From Achromobacter spanius (lineage in GTDB: Bacteria; Pseudomonadota; Gammaproteobacteria; Burkholderiales; Burkholderiaceae_B): DNA of 64,000 nucleotides. The position numbers and the translations under genes are program-made. Below are positions 48,607 through 57,344 of this stretch, one piece after another (position 1 is the stretch's first letter; each line of letters begins with the position of its first letter). Location: NCBI RefSeq assembly GCF_029637605.1, contig NZ_CP121261.1, forward strand, positions 124,001 through 188,000. The letters are read 5' to 3'. Below the pieces are notes generated by a model. The model was not told where the DNA came from and did no database searches. It saw only the letters and a list, made by a program, of their open reading frames with translations.

Positions 48607-49002
48607 ATGATCAAAGCTCTATGGTTGGCGTTGGGCTGCGTGATGCTGGCACTGGGCGTCATCGGCGCGTTCTTGCCGGTCATGCCGACGACGATTTTCC
48701 TGATTTTGGCGGTGGGCTGCTTTTCGCGCTCGTCTCCGCGCCTGGAAAAATGGCTGCTGGATAGTCCGACTTACGGGCCGCCCCTGCGTATCTGGCGCGA
48801 ACAGAAGGCGGTGTCTCGCAAGGGCAAAACCTACGCTTGCCTGGGCATGGCGCTGGGATACGGCATTTTCTGGTGGAGCGCGCATCCGTCGTGGCCGCTG
48901 GCGGTAGGCGTCGGCGTGTTTTTTCTGGCCAGCGCGGCCTATGTGCTCAGCCGCCCGGCACCCAAAACGACGGGTGCCGGTAGCGAGCCGTTGCAACGAT
49001 AG
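48607..49002 (+). CDS. YbaN/DUF454 inner membrane protein
   Basis: A 131-residue membrane protein. Its first part has the family signature LGVIGAFLPVMPTTIFLILAV and the middle CFSRSSPRLEKWLLDSP followed by YGPPLRIWREQKAVSRKGK. A C-terminal helical pair spans about residues 77-115. The DUF454 family has no established function. It begins 64 bases after the TPR lipoprotein gene and may be cotranscribed. Confidence 0.85.
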   Translation: MIKALWLALGCVMLALGVIGAFLPVMPTTIFLILAVGCFSRSSPRLEKWLLDSPTYGPPLRIWREQKAVSRKGKTYACLGMALGYGIFWWSAHPSWPLAVGVGVFFLASAAYVLSRPAPKTTGAGSEPLQR

Positions 49003-49044
49003 GGTTCCGCGCCGGATCGACGCGGGGTATTCCGCTTTACCCGT

Positions 49045-50826
49045 TTAGTGTGAATGCCGGGGATCGCCCCGAGTTTCGATCACTTTCAGATAAAGCGTGG
49101 CGGGTTCCAGGCAGCCGCCGGTCGATAATTGGCCCACCAGTTGCCGATAGAGCTCCTGCCAGGGCGTTTGCGACGCCGGTGGCTGGTAGGCCGGTTCCTG
49201 CTTGCGCCGTTCCATTTCCGCGTCGTCCACCAATGCCGTTACGCTGCGTTGGTTCAAGTCGACACGGATCTTGTCGCCCGTGCGCAGCAGCGCCAGGCCC
49301 CCGCCCGCAGCGGCTTCCGGTGACATGTTCAGGATGGACGGGCTGGCCGATGTGCCGCTTTGCCGGCCGTCTCCCAGGCAAGGCAGCGAGTCGACGCCAC
49401 GCTTGATCAGGTGCGAGGGCGGGGCCATGTTGACGACCTCCGCGCTGCCCGGATAGCCCACGGTGCCGGCGCCGCGTATCACCAGAATGCAGTGCTCGTC
49501 GATGTTCAGCGACGGGTCTTCGATGCGGGCGTGATAGTCCTCGGGGCCTTCGAACACAATGGCGCGTGCCTCGAAGGCGTTCTCCGAACCGGGCTCCGAC
49601 AGATAGGTGCGGCGGAAGGCTTCGCCCACGACCGACATCTTGATGATGGCGCTGTCGAAGAAGTTGCCCGACAGCACGATGAAACCGGCGCGGTGCTTGA
49701 GCGGCGCCTCGCAACTGCGAATGACGTCGGCGTCGCGGGTCTTGGAGGCCGCGGCGATATCGCCGATGGTTTTGCCGGACACGGTGGCGCAGTCGGCGTG
49801 CAGACGGCCCGCGGCCAGCAATTCGTGCATGACGGCGGGCACGCCGCCCGCCCGGTGGAAGCCTTCGCCCAGGTGTTCGCCGGCGGGCACGCAATTGACC
49901 AGCAGCGGTACGTCTTCGCCCAAGCGCTGCCAATCGTCCAGACTGAGGTCGATGCCGGCGTGGCGGGCCATGGCGATCAAATGCGGCGGACAGTTGCTGG
50001 ACGCGCCCAGTGCCGACGCCACGACAATGGCGTTTTCGAAGGCCTGGCGGGTCAGGATGTGCGACGGCCGCAGGTCTTCGCGAACCATGTCGCAAATGCG
50101 CATGCCGGTGGCGTAAGCCATCTGCGCGCGTTCGCGGTAAGGCGCGGGGATGCTGGCGCAGGTGGGCAGCGACATGCCCAGGGCTTCCGCCAGCGAATTC
50201 ATGGACAGCGCCGTGCCCATGGTGTTGCAGTGCCCGACCGATGGCGACGATGCCGTGGCCAGCGTCATGAAGCCTTCGTAGTCCAGCTTGCCCGCCGCCA
50301 TCAGGTTGCGGGCATGCCAGATGACGGTGCCCGAACCTACCCGCTGGCCGTCGTGCCAGCCGTCCAGCATTGGCCCGCCCGACAGCACGATGGCGGGCAG
50401 GTCAACCGTGGCGGCAGCCATCAGGCAAGCCGGGGTGGTTTTGTCGCAACCGGTGGTCAGCACTACGCCGTCCAGCGGATAGCCGTGCAAGATTTCAACC
50501 AGGCCCAGATAGGCCAGGTTGCGATCCAGCGCCGCCGTGGGCCGCCGGCCTTGTTCGGCCAGCGGATGTACCGGGAACTCCATCGGGATGCCGCCCGCGT
50601 CCCGGATACCCGCCTTGATGCGCTCGGCCAGCGCCAGGTGATGCCGGTTGCAGGGCGCCAGGTCGCTGCCGGTCTGGGCAATGCCGATGATCGGCCGCCC
50701 GGACTGCAGCTCTTGCCGCGTCAGGCCGTAGTTAAGATAGCGCTCGACGTAAATCGCCGTCATATCGGCGTGCGAGGGGTCGTCGAACCATTTCTGGCTG
50801 CGCAACTTGCGGGGTATCTGAGACAT
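49045..50826 (-). CDS. IlvD/Edd-family sugar-acid dehydratase
   Basis: A 593-residue dehydratase. The iron-sulfur ligands appear as Cys59 (DLAPCNRHH), Cys127 (TTGCDKTTPA) and Cys200 (SVGHCNTMG), the same spacing as in L-arabinonate dehydratase of Rhizobium. The catalytic block DCATVSGKTIGDI and FDSAIIKMSVVGE are present. The GWHDGQRVGSGT region and length are those of pentonate/hexonate dehydratases rather than of the isoleucine-valine enzyme IlvD. It is the last gene of the TRAP operon, so it probably converts the imported aldonate to a 2-keto-3-deoxy sugar acid. The exact sugar is unknown. Confidence 0.9.
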   Translation of the reverse strand: MSQIPRKLRSQKWFDDPSHADMTAIYVERYLNYGLTRQELQSGRPIIGIAQTGSDLAPCNRHHLALAERIKAGIRDAGGIPMEFPVHPLAEQGRRPTAALDRNLAYLGLVEILHGYPLDGVVLTTGCDKTTPACLMAAATVDLPAIVLSGGPMLDGWHDGQRVGSGTVIWHARNLMAAGKLDYEGFMTLATASSPSVGHCNTMGTALSMNSLAEALGMSLPTCASIPAPYRERAQMAYATGMRICDMVREDLRPSHILTRQAFENAIVVASALGASSNCPPHLIAMARHAGIDLSLDDWQRLGEDVPLLVNCVPAGEHLGEGFHRAGGVPAVMHELLAAGRLHADCATVSGKTIGDIAAASKTRDADVIRSCEAPLKHRAGFIVLSGNFFDSAIIKMSVVGEAFRRTYLSEPGSENAFEARAIVFEGPEDYHARIEDPSLNIDEHCILVIRGAGTVGYPGSAEVVNMAPPSHLIKRGVDSLPCLGDGRQSGTSASPSILNMSPEAAAGGGLALLRTGDKIRVDLNQRSVTALVDDAEMERRKQEPAYQPPASQTPWQELYRQLVGQLSTGGCLEPATLYLKVIETRGDPRHSH

Positions 50827-50875
50827 GGGTGACTCGCTTGCTTCGCGTGGGCGTCAGTGATGAGACGTCAGTAAT

Positions 50876-50896
50876 CGGGCCTCAATATCAGGCCCG
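50876..50896 (-). promoter_or_regulatory. Intergenic hairpin between dctP and the dehydratase gene
   Basis: CGGGCCT and AGGCCCG pair over a seven-base loop. There is no T-run, so it is more likely an mRNA-stabilising or partial stop element that lets the binding protein be made in excess. Confidence 0.4.
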
Positions 50897-50922
50897 AACA
50901 TAAGACTTTGATCCATCAGGCC

Positions 50923-51939
50923 TTAATTACGCGCCTTCTGGATTTCGTCGTTCATTTGCTTGATGAGGTCGGGCCCCAGCTCCTGGGTGTACTTGTCAAC
51001 CACCGGCTGAACCTTTTCGCGCATGCGGGCCACTTCCTCGGGGCTGACCGTGTTGATCTTCATGCCGGCCTTTTCAAGCGTCGCCATGGCCTTGGTCGAA
51101 TCCGCGCGGCTGTCCTTGCGTTCGAAATCACGCGAGGCCGCGGCTGCCTGCCGGATCAGCTTCTGTTCGTCAGGCGACAAGGTGTCCCACCATTTCTTCG
51201 AGGCCAGCACCACCCACGGCGTGTAGACGTGGCGGGTGATGGTCAGGAAGGGCTGCACTTCGTAGAACTTGCTGCTTTGGATGGTGGTGATGGGGTTTTC
51301 CTGCCCGTCGACCGTGCGCGTTTCCAAGGCGGTGAACAGTTCCGAGAAAGGCATGGGCACGGCGTTCGCGCCCAGCGTGTTGAAGACGCCCAACGCGATC
51401 TGGTTCTGCATGACCCGCAGTTTGATGCCTTGCATGTCTTCCGCGCGCACGATCGGATGCTTGGAATTGGTCATGTTGCGAAAGCCGTTTTCCCAATAGA
51501 CCAAGCCAACCAGGCCCTTGGCTTCCAGCTTCTTCAACAGGTCCTGGCCCACCTTGCCATCCAGCACGGCATCGGCTTCCTTTTCACTGTTGAACAGGAA
51601 GGGCAGGTCGAACACGCCAAATTCCTTGACCATGCCCGCCAGCGGCGCGGTGGAACCCACCATCATTTCCTGTGCGCCGCCGGCCAGGGCGCCCTGCATT
51701 TGTTCGTCGGAACCCAGCGTGGCGGAACCGAAGGTCCTCATCTTCAGCTTGCCGTCGCTGACTTTTTCAAGCTCTTGCGCCAGGAAGCGCGCGGCGCGGC
51801 CCTGGACACTTTCTTCGTTCAGGCCGTAGCCGAAGCGGATCAGGCGCGGCTTGACGTCGGCCGCCGCGGCCACGCCGGCCACAGCGCAGGACAGCGCGGT
51901 AGCCAGCACAAGTAGACGGGTCTTGAATCGAATGGTCAT
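50923..51939 (-). CDS. dctP: TRAP transporter periplasmic binding protein (DctP family)
   Basis: A 338-residue binding protein with a signal peptide (about residues 8-27, AGVAAAAD). Family blocks: RFGYGLNEESVQGRAA, FGSATLGSDEQM, GLVGLVYWENGFRNMTNS, the carboxylate-binding Arg in GIKLRVMQNQ, and LETRTVDGQENP. It captures a carboxylate, probably a sugar acid given the dehydratase next to it, and delivers it to the DctQM membrane complex encoded just upstream. Confidence 0.93.
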   Translation of the reverse strand: MTIRFKTRLLVLATALSCAVAGVAAAADVKPRLIRFGYGLNEESVQGRAARFLAQELEKVSDGKLKMRTFGSATLGSDEQMQGALAGGAQEMMVGSTAPLAGMVKEFGVFDLPFLFNSEKEADAVLDGKVGQDLLKKLEAKGLVGLVYWENGFRNMTNSKHPIVRAEDMQGIKLRVMQNQIALGVFNTLGANAVPMPFSELFTALETRTVDGQENPITTIQSSKFYEVQPFLTITRHVYTPWVVLASKKWWDTLSPDEQKLIRQAAAASRDFERKDSRADSTKAMATLEKAGMKINTVSPEEVARMREKVQPVVDKYTQELGPDLIKQMNDEIQKARN

Positions 51940-51970
51940 GGTGCTCCTCCTTGGGGTTTTCTCTATGCCG

Positions 51971-53251
51971 CTAGTGCATCCAGCGTGCGGGTACGGTGAT
52001 CAGTTCGGGGAAGATCACCAACAGAATCAGCAAGATCGCGTAGGCCACGACGTAGCGCCACACCCCCTTGCAGATAGTTTCCATATTGATGCGGGCCACG
52101 CCGCACACCACGTTCAGCACTGTGCCCACGGGTGGGGTCAAAAGGCCCACGCAGCCCACCATGACGAACATGACGCCGAAGTAGACGGGGTCGATGCCAG
52201 CCTTGGTGACCACCGGCATCAGCACCGGCGCCAGAATCAGGATGGTGGGCGTGAGGTCCATGACCGTGCCGATCAGGATCAACAGAAGCATCAGCGCGAA
52301 CATCAGCAGCTTGGGCTGGTCCATGATGGGCGCAAGCAGCGCGATCAGATCTTGCGGCATGTCGGCCAGCGTGATCATGTAGGACGACACCATCGCGGCG
52401 GCCACCAGGAACATCACCACGGACGTGGTGCGCGCGGCGTTCACGAACAGCGGCACCAGGTCCCGCAGGCCGATCTCGCGGTAGACGAACAGGCTGACGA
52501 TCAGCGCATAGACGGCGGCCACCACGGCCGCTTCGGTCGGTGTGAAGATGCCGCCACGCAGCCCGCCGATGATGATCACGGGCAACATCAGCGCCCACAG
52601 CGATTCGCGCAGCGCTTTCCAGCGCATGCTCCAGGGTTCGCGCGGCGAAGGCGTGATGCTGCCGTGCTTGCGCGCCACCCAGGTCCAAACTGCCACCAAG
52701 GTCATGCCCATCATCAGCCCCGGCGCGATGCCCGCAAAGAACAGCTTGGTGATCGACACATTCGTGGCCACGCCAAAAATAATGAACGAGATGGACGGCG
52801 GAATGATGGGGGCGACAATGCCGCCCGCGGCGATCAAGCCCGAGGCCTGTCCGGCGTCGTAACCTTTTTCGCGCAGCATGGGGATCAACAATGACCCGAG
52901 CGCGGCGGCATCGGCCACCGCCGAGCCGGAAAGGGCGGCCAGCAGCACGCTGGCGAAAATGGCCACATAGCCCAATCCGCCTTGGACGTGCCCGACGAAC
53001 ATGCTGGCCAGGCGCACGATTCGACGTGAAATGCCGCCAGCGTTCATGAGCTCGCCCGCCAGCATGAACAGCGGCACCGCCATCAGCGTGAAGCTGTTGG
53101 CGCCCGTCAGCATGTTCTGCGCCAGGATCTGGGTGTCGAAGAAATTCAGTTGGAACATCATGGCCAAGGCGCTGAGTAGCAGCGCGAAGGCAATCGGCAT
53201 GCCCAGGGCAATCAGCCCAAGCAGCACAAGCAGGAAGACGGTCAGGATCAT
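51971..53251 (-). CDS. dctM: TRAP transporter large permease subunit (DctM)
   Basis: A 426-residue polytopic protein of the ion-coupled transporter superfamily. Blocks such as GMPIAFALLLSALAMM, VPLFMLAGELMNAGGIS, ALSGSAVADAAALGSLLIP and APIIPPSISFIIFG are diagnostic. The ATG at 53251 (MILTVFLLVLLG) was chosen; an earlier frame adds 32 Pro/Arg-rich residues unlike the family. It couples sodium or proton entry to uptake. Confidence 0.94.
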   Translation of the reverse strand: MILTVFLLVLLGLIALGMPIAFALLLSALAMMFQLNFFDTQILAQNMLTGANSFTLMAVPLFMLAGELMNAGGISRRIVRLASMFVGHVQGGLGYVAIFASVLLAALSGSAVADAAALGSLLIPMLREKGYDAGQASGLIAAGGIVAPIIPPSISFIIFGVATNVSITKLFFAGIAPGLMMGMTLVAVWTWVARKHGSITPSPREPWSMRWKALRESLWALMLPVIIIGGLRGGIFTPTEAAVVAAVYALIVSLFVYREIGLRDLVPLFVNAARTTSVVMFLVAAAMVSSYMITLADMPQDLIALLAPIMDQPKLLMFALMLLLILIGTVMDLTPTILILAPVLMPVVTKAGIDPVYFGVMFVMVGCVGLLTPPVGTVLNVVCGVARINMETICKGVWRYVVAYAILLILLVIFPELITVPARWMH

Positions 53252-53300
53252 TGCGGGTTTCCGGGCGAGGCAGGGAGGCGGGTGCGGGGGAAGGCCGGGA

Positions 53301-53843
53301 TCAGATGGCGGGGTCTTCCGGACTGGATTCCGCCGGCAAGGGGCCACCGGCCAGCACGCGGATGATGTCGACCAGGGTCAGGATGCCCATGGCGACCGAT
53401 GCATACAGCGCCGCGGTGTTGAATACCGCCAGGCGCATTCCCGTGACAGGCAGCACGGTGCCCATGCCGATGACGGTCTGCACCCAACTGCCTTGCGCCA
53501 TCAGCCAAAGCACCCACAGCACCAGCAATTGGCAGAACACGTGCGACACGCGTCGGGCGGTGGGACCGAATCGATCAACGAGCATGGTGACGCCGATGTG
53601 CTGGTGATCGCGTAGCGCAATGACCGCGCCCAGGAAGATCAGCCAGACGAAAGCCAGGCGGGACACCTCGTCCGACGCATTGATGCCGGAATTGAACAGG
53701 TAGCGCAGCGCTACGTTGCCGAACAGCAGCACGACCATGACGACCAGACAGGCCACCATCAGCCAGGTCTGCAACTTGAAACACCAGTCAGCGGCGCGGG
53801 CCAACGGTGAACCGCCGGGCCGCCCGGAATGGGAAGCTTGCAT
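53301..53843 (-). CDS. dctQ: TRAP transporter small permease subunit (DctQ)
   Basis: A 180-residue protein with four predicted membrane helices (about residues 26-50, 64-80, 102-120 and 141-165). The segment FGNVALRYLFNSGINASDEVSRLAFVW contains the conserved Glu and Arg of DctQ. It is the first gene of the operon dctQ-dctM-dctP-dehydratase and lies 52 bases from the LacI operator, which should control it. Confidence 0.92.
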   Translation of the reverse strand: MQASHSGRPGGSPLARAADWCFKLQTWLMVACLVVMVVLLFGNVALRYLFNSGINASDEVSRLAFVWLIFLGAVIALRDHQHIGVTMLVDRFGPTARRVSHVFCQLLVLWVLWLMAQGSWVQTVIGMGTVLPVTGMRLAVFNTAALYASVAMGILTLVDIIRVLAGGPLPAESSPEDPAI

Positions 53844-53894
53844 GTTTGTCTCCTGCCCCGTTTTTCGGGGCTTTTTTCGCTTATGCTTTTGCGG

Positions 53895-53910
53895 ATGTTA
53901 GCGCTAACAT
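53895..53910. promoter_or_regulatory. LacI/GntR-type operator
   Basis: ATGTTAGCGCTAACAT is a perfect 16-bp palindrome with the central GCGC flanked by TTA/TAA, close to the operators bound by gluconate-repressor-like LacI proteins. It lies between the divergent dctQ and lacI-type genes. Confidence 0.75.
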
Positions 53911-53975
53911 TTCGACTTTGGCAAGCCCCTGTTTTTGCGTCAGACTACGCGCTGCCCATCCGACCACGAGGCCCA

Positions 53976-55001
53976 ATGTCCGTCCGTAAACCCCGCAGCT
54001 CGCACGCTGGCCGCATCACCATGCAAGAGGTTGCACGCCGCGCGGGCGTCAGCGCCATCACGGTGTCGCGCGCGTTGCGCACGCCCGACAAGGTGGCCGA
54101 GGCGCTGCGCCTGCGTATCGTCCGGGTTTGCCAGGAATTGGGCTACGTGCCCAACCACGCCGCCAGTGCCTTGGCGTCGGCGCGGTCGCAAACCGTGGTG
54201 GTGTTGATTCCGTCGTTGAGCAACGTGGTGTTCGTGGACATCATTTCCGGCATCAAGGAAGTGCTGGATCAGCAGGGCTATCACATGCTGATCGGGGTGA
54301 CGGGGTATTCGCCGGATGCGGAAGAAGCCTTGCTGCGCAAGTATCTGCAGCATTCGCCGGACGGCGTGATCTTGACCGGTATCGACCACAATCCCGGCAC
54401 ATGGGCATTGCTGCGCACGCAACGGATCGCCACGGTGCACACCATAGAAACACTGGCCGATGGCGAAGACATGAGCGTGGGTTTTTCGCAGTTCGATTCG
54501 GGCTATGCCGCTTGCCGCCACCTGGTGGAGCGCGGCCGTCGCCGCATCGGCATCATCGGCGCTCAGCTGGACCCGCGCTCGTTGCGCCGCTGCGAAGGCG
54601 CGCGGCAGGCGCTGCGCGATGCGGGCTGCTACGACGCCACGCTGGAAATCATGACGCCGGAGAAATCGTCCATCAGCCTGGGGGCGTCCTTGCTGGACAC
54701 CTTGCGCACCCAGCATCCGGATTGCGATGCCGTTTTCTTCTGCAACGATGACCTGGCGCAGGGCGCGGTGTTTCAGTGCGGCAGGCTGGGCGTGCGCGTG
54801 CCGGAGCAGATGGCCATCATCGGCTTTCATGATCTGGCCGGCACCGCCTGGACCACGCCACCCTTGTCGACCATCGCCACGCCGCGCTACCAGATCGGCT
54901 TGTCGGCGGCCGACCTGCTGATGCGCCACCTGGCGGGTGAGACCGTCGCCCAGCGGCATGTGGACTTGGGCTTTACGCTGGTGCAGCGCGAAACCAGTTG
55001 A
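53976..55001 (+). CDS. LacI-family transcriptional regulator (GntR-like)
   Basis: A 341-residue repressor. The helix-turn-helix is at about residues 13-35 (MQEVARRAGVSAITVSRAL), followed by the hinge helix (YVPNHAASALAS) and a periplasmic-binding-protein-like ligand domain with VVVLIPSLSNVVF, HLVERGRRRIGIIG and CNDDLAQGAVFQC. The start at 53976 (MSVRKPRSS) was chosen because upstream residues lie across the operator. It resembles gluconate and related sugar-acid repressors. It is divergent from the TRAP operon and probably represses it, and itself, until a sugar acid binds. Confidence 0.92.
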   Translation: MSVRKPRSSHAGRITMQEVARRAGVSAITVSRALRTPDKVAEALRLRIVRVCQELGYVPNHAASALASARSQTVVVLIPSLSNVVFVDIISGIKEVLDQQGYHMLIGVTGYSPDAEEALLRKYLQHSPDGVILTGIDHNPGTWALLRTQRIATVHTIETLADGEDMSVGFSQFDSGYAACRHLVERGRRRIGIIGAQLDPRSLRRCEGARQALRDAGCYDATLEIMTPEKSSISLGASLLDTLRTQHPDCDAVFFCNDDLAQGAVFQCGRLGVRVPEQMAIIGFHDLAGTAWTTPPLSTIATPRYQIGLSAADLLMRHLAGETVAQRHVDLGFTLVQRETS

Positions 55002-55010
55002 AGGGCGGCG

Positions 55011-55904
55011 TCAGGCCGCGCGGCGCAACGCCAGGAACACGCCCGAGGCCATGATCAACCCCATGCCCGCCAATGCCATGGCGTCTGGCGGCCGCTGAAA
55101 CCAGAACGTGCTGAACAAGACCGCCAGCAGCAGTTGGAAGTAATTCAAGGGGGCCAGCGTGGCGGCCGATACGCGTTGGAACGCGGCAATCAGCAGCACC
55201 TGCGCCAGGCCGCTGCATACGCCAAGCGCGATGATGAGCGTGGCGTCGGCGGGGCCGGGCCAGGGGTCCGGCAGAAAGAAGGGGGCGGGCAAGGCCGTGA
55301 CGATCAGGCAGATGATCGCGGTATAGGCGTATTGCACGGGCCCGGGCACCTTGCCCGACAGCTTGCGCGTCAGCACCTGGAAAATCGCGTAGCACACGGC
55401 CGACACCGCCATCAGCAGCGTGCCCAGCAGCGGCAAGTCGGCACCCGGGCGCACAATCAAGAGCATGCCGGCAAAACCCACGGCCACCGCGATCCATTGC
55501 ACGGGGCGCACCCGTTCTCGTAGCAGCCAGGGCGACAGCGCCACCATGATGAGCGGCGAGGTGAAATAGATGGCGGTGGCTTCCGACAGCGGCATCCAGA
55601 TCAGCGCGGTCATGAAGCACGTGGCCACTGTGGCCAGCGTTAGCCCGCGCAACACCAGCAGCGGTTTCTCGGGCGTATCACGCAGTCGCAGGCCGGGGGC
55701 GTGGCGCCATAGCATGTACAACGCCAGAACGATCACCGCCAAATACCGCATCACGTTCAGGAAGGGCGCGGGGTAGCGTTCCAGCATGTGCTTGGAGCCG
55801 GCGTCGAAGGTGGCGAACGCGACCAGCGCCGCAAAGAACAGCAGGATGCCCGCGTTGCGCGACGCGGCGGGGGCGGGCAGGACGGCGTCGGGAACGGAGG
55901 CCAT
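55011..55904 (-). CDS. EamA/DMT-family transporter
   Basis: A 297-residue protein with ten predicted helices in two EamA repeats. Typical segments are FFAALVAFATFDAGSKHML, MPLSEATAIYFTSPLIM and the second-half RVSAATLAPLNYFQLLLAV. It may export or import a small metabolite; the family gives no substrate. It is the last gene of the leftward cluster, 16 bases after the deacetylase gene, and converges with the LacI-type gene 9 bases away. Confidence 0.9.
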   Translation of the reverse strand: MASVPDAVLPAPAASRNAGILLFFAALVAFATFDAGSKHMLERYPAPFLNVMRYLAVIVLALYMLWRHAPGLRLRDTPEKPLLVLRGLTLATVATCFMTALIWMPLSEATAIYFTSPLIMVALSPWLLRERVRPVQWIAVAVGFAGMLLIVRPGADLPLLGTLLMAVSAVCYAIFQVLTRKLSGKVPGPVQYAYTAIICLIVTALPAPFFLPDPWPGPADATLIIALGVCSGLAQVLLIAAFQRVSAATLAPLNYFQLLLAVLFSTFWFQRPPDAMALAGMGLIMASGVFLALRRAA

Positions 55905-55920
55905 GGATGATGCGCGCGCG

Positions 55921-56985
55921 TCAGGCGCTGGCTTGCCCCATGCCTTGCAGGAAGGCGTCTAGCGCGGGGCCGATGGCCTGGACCATGTACCCGCCTTCCT
56001 GCACCACGACGGTAGGCACGCGCAGGCTGGCCACGCGCGCGCCGATGTCGCGGTAGGCGTCGATGTCCAGCTTGAGCACGCTGATGGGGTCGTCCTTGTA
56101 GGAGTCGAAACCCAATGCCAGCACCAGCGCTTGCGGCCCGTAGCCGGCCAGCGCCGACAATGCCGTGTCCAGCGCGGCCAGGAAGGGATCGTTGCCCGAG
56201 CCGTGCGCAAGCGGCAGGTTCAGGTTGTAGCCTTCACCGGCGCCGTGGCCGCGTTCGTCGGTATAACCGGTATAGAACGGGTAGTAGGCGCTGGGGTCGG
56301 CGTGCAGCGACACGGTCATGACGTCGGCGCGCTGGTAGAAAATGTTCTGGGTGCCATCGCCGTGGTGCGCGTCCACATCCAGCACCGCCACCTTGGACCA
56401 CGTTTGCAGCAAGCGGCTGGCCGCCGCCGCGCTGCTGTTCAGGTAGCAAAAGCCGCCGGCGCGGTCACGATGCGCGTGATGGCCGGATGGCCGGCACAGC
56501 GCGTAGGCCATGCCCGCCGTGCTGGCGACATGGTCCGCCGCCGCCACCGCGCTATGGGTTGACCGCAGCGCCGAGCGCCAGGTGTGTGGGCCGATCGGGC
56601 AAGACAGATCGCTTAAGTAGTAGCCCGTTTGCGCCACGATGGACGGCGAAGGGCAGGGCCCGCGCCCGGCCTGTTCGACACGCCCGTTGTAGTAGGGCGA
56701 CAGGTTGGGCAGGACTTCCGGCCCGGGGTCCACGCCCGGCGCTTTCAGCGACTGCCAGCGTGTGTAGGCGGTTTCCAGGTAGTTCAGGTATGCGGCGCTA
56801 TGAATGCTCTCGAGCGGCTTGCGGCCGTAGTCGGAAGGGGCTTCCACGGCGATGCCGCGTGCCGCCAGCGCGCCTTGCAGGCTTTCTGCCCGGGACGGCA
56901 GATCGGTGGGGGCACTGAGCCGGCCCAGCCGCATGAACTGCTGCGGGGTGTGCAGCAATTGTTCTTCCGAGAAAAACGCCTTCAT
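55921..56985 (-). CDS. Histone-deacetylase-fold amidohydrolase, acetylpolyamine amidohydrolase-like
   Basis: A 354-residue zinc enzyme. His169 and His170 in RPSGHHAHRD are the general acid-base pair; Asp205 and His207 in VLDVDAHHGDGT are zinc ligands; the third Asp is near LALGFDSYKDDP and the transition-state Tyr is in QEGGYMV. Length and the FYTGYTDERGHGAGEGYNLNL segment fit the bacterial acetylpolyamine amidohydrolase group, which removes acetyl from acetylputrescine and similar amines. The start at 56985 (MKAFFSEEQLLHTP) is the family start. It follows the cupin gene by 19 bases. The real substrate is not decided by the sequence. Confidence 0.9.
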   Translation of the reverse strand: MKAFFSEEQLLHTPQQFMRLGRLSAPTDLPSRAESLQGALAARGIAVEAPSDYGRKPLESIHSAAYLNYLETAYTRWQSLKAPGVDPGPEVLPNLSPYYNGRVEQAGRGPCPSPSIVAQTGYYLSDLSCPIGPHTWRSALRSTHSAVAAADHVASTAGMAYALCRPSGHHAHRDRAGGFCYLNSSAAAASRLLQTWSKVAVLDVDAHHGDGTQNIFYQRADVMTVSLHADPSAYYPFYTGYTDERGHGAGEGYNLNLPLAHGSGNDPFLAALDTALSALAGYGPQALVLALGFDSYKDDPISVLKLDIDAYRDIGARVASLRVPTVVVQEGGYMVQAIGPALDAFLQGMGQASA

Positions 56986-57004
56986 GATGATCCTCGCTGA
57001 TGCG

Positions 57005-57295
57005 TCAGGCCTGCTTGATTTCGATTTCGACAAAAACGAATTCGGTATCGCCGGGATTGATGACGTTGTGCTCAACGCCAACCGGTCGATAGTAGGCGAT
57101 GCCCGTCGTGAGCTGGCTGGTGACCTGGCCGGTGGGCGTGTCCAACAGCAAGGGGCCGGTGGTTTGCGGGACCACCACGTAGTTCATGCCATGGCGATGC
57201 CAGCCCGTTTCGCCACCGGGCGGAAAGCGCCATTCGGTGACGGTGACCAATTCGTTATCGATCTGCACGGTGGGAACGGCGGCGGGACGTTGCAC
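57005..57295 (-). CDS. Small cupin-domain protein
   Basis: A 96-residue single beta-barrel. The first cupin motif is seen as PGGETGWHRHGMNYVVV, with two His that can bind metal; the second (YYRPVGVEHNVINPGD) keeps one His and an Asn. It could be an isomerase, a metal-dependent enzyme or a ligand sensor. It lies between the ABC ATPase gene and the deacetylase gene in the same cluster, so a role in the same pathway is likely. Confidence 0.85.
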   Translation of the reverse strand: MQRPAAVPTVQIDNELVTVTEWRFPPGGETGWHRHGMNYVVVPQTTGPLLLDTPTGQVTSQLTTGIAYYRPVGVEHNVINPGDTEFVFVEIEIKQA

Positions 57296-57344
57296 GAGGA
57301 TGCTCCTGGGGTTGGCTTGGGATTGTCTTGGGGCTTAAGGATGA

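Noticed and set aside
51851..52894. Plus-strand His/Gln-rich frame opposite dctM
   Set aside because: Antisense of a polytopic permease commonly gives His/Gln-rich open frames; no domain is present.
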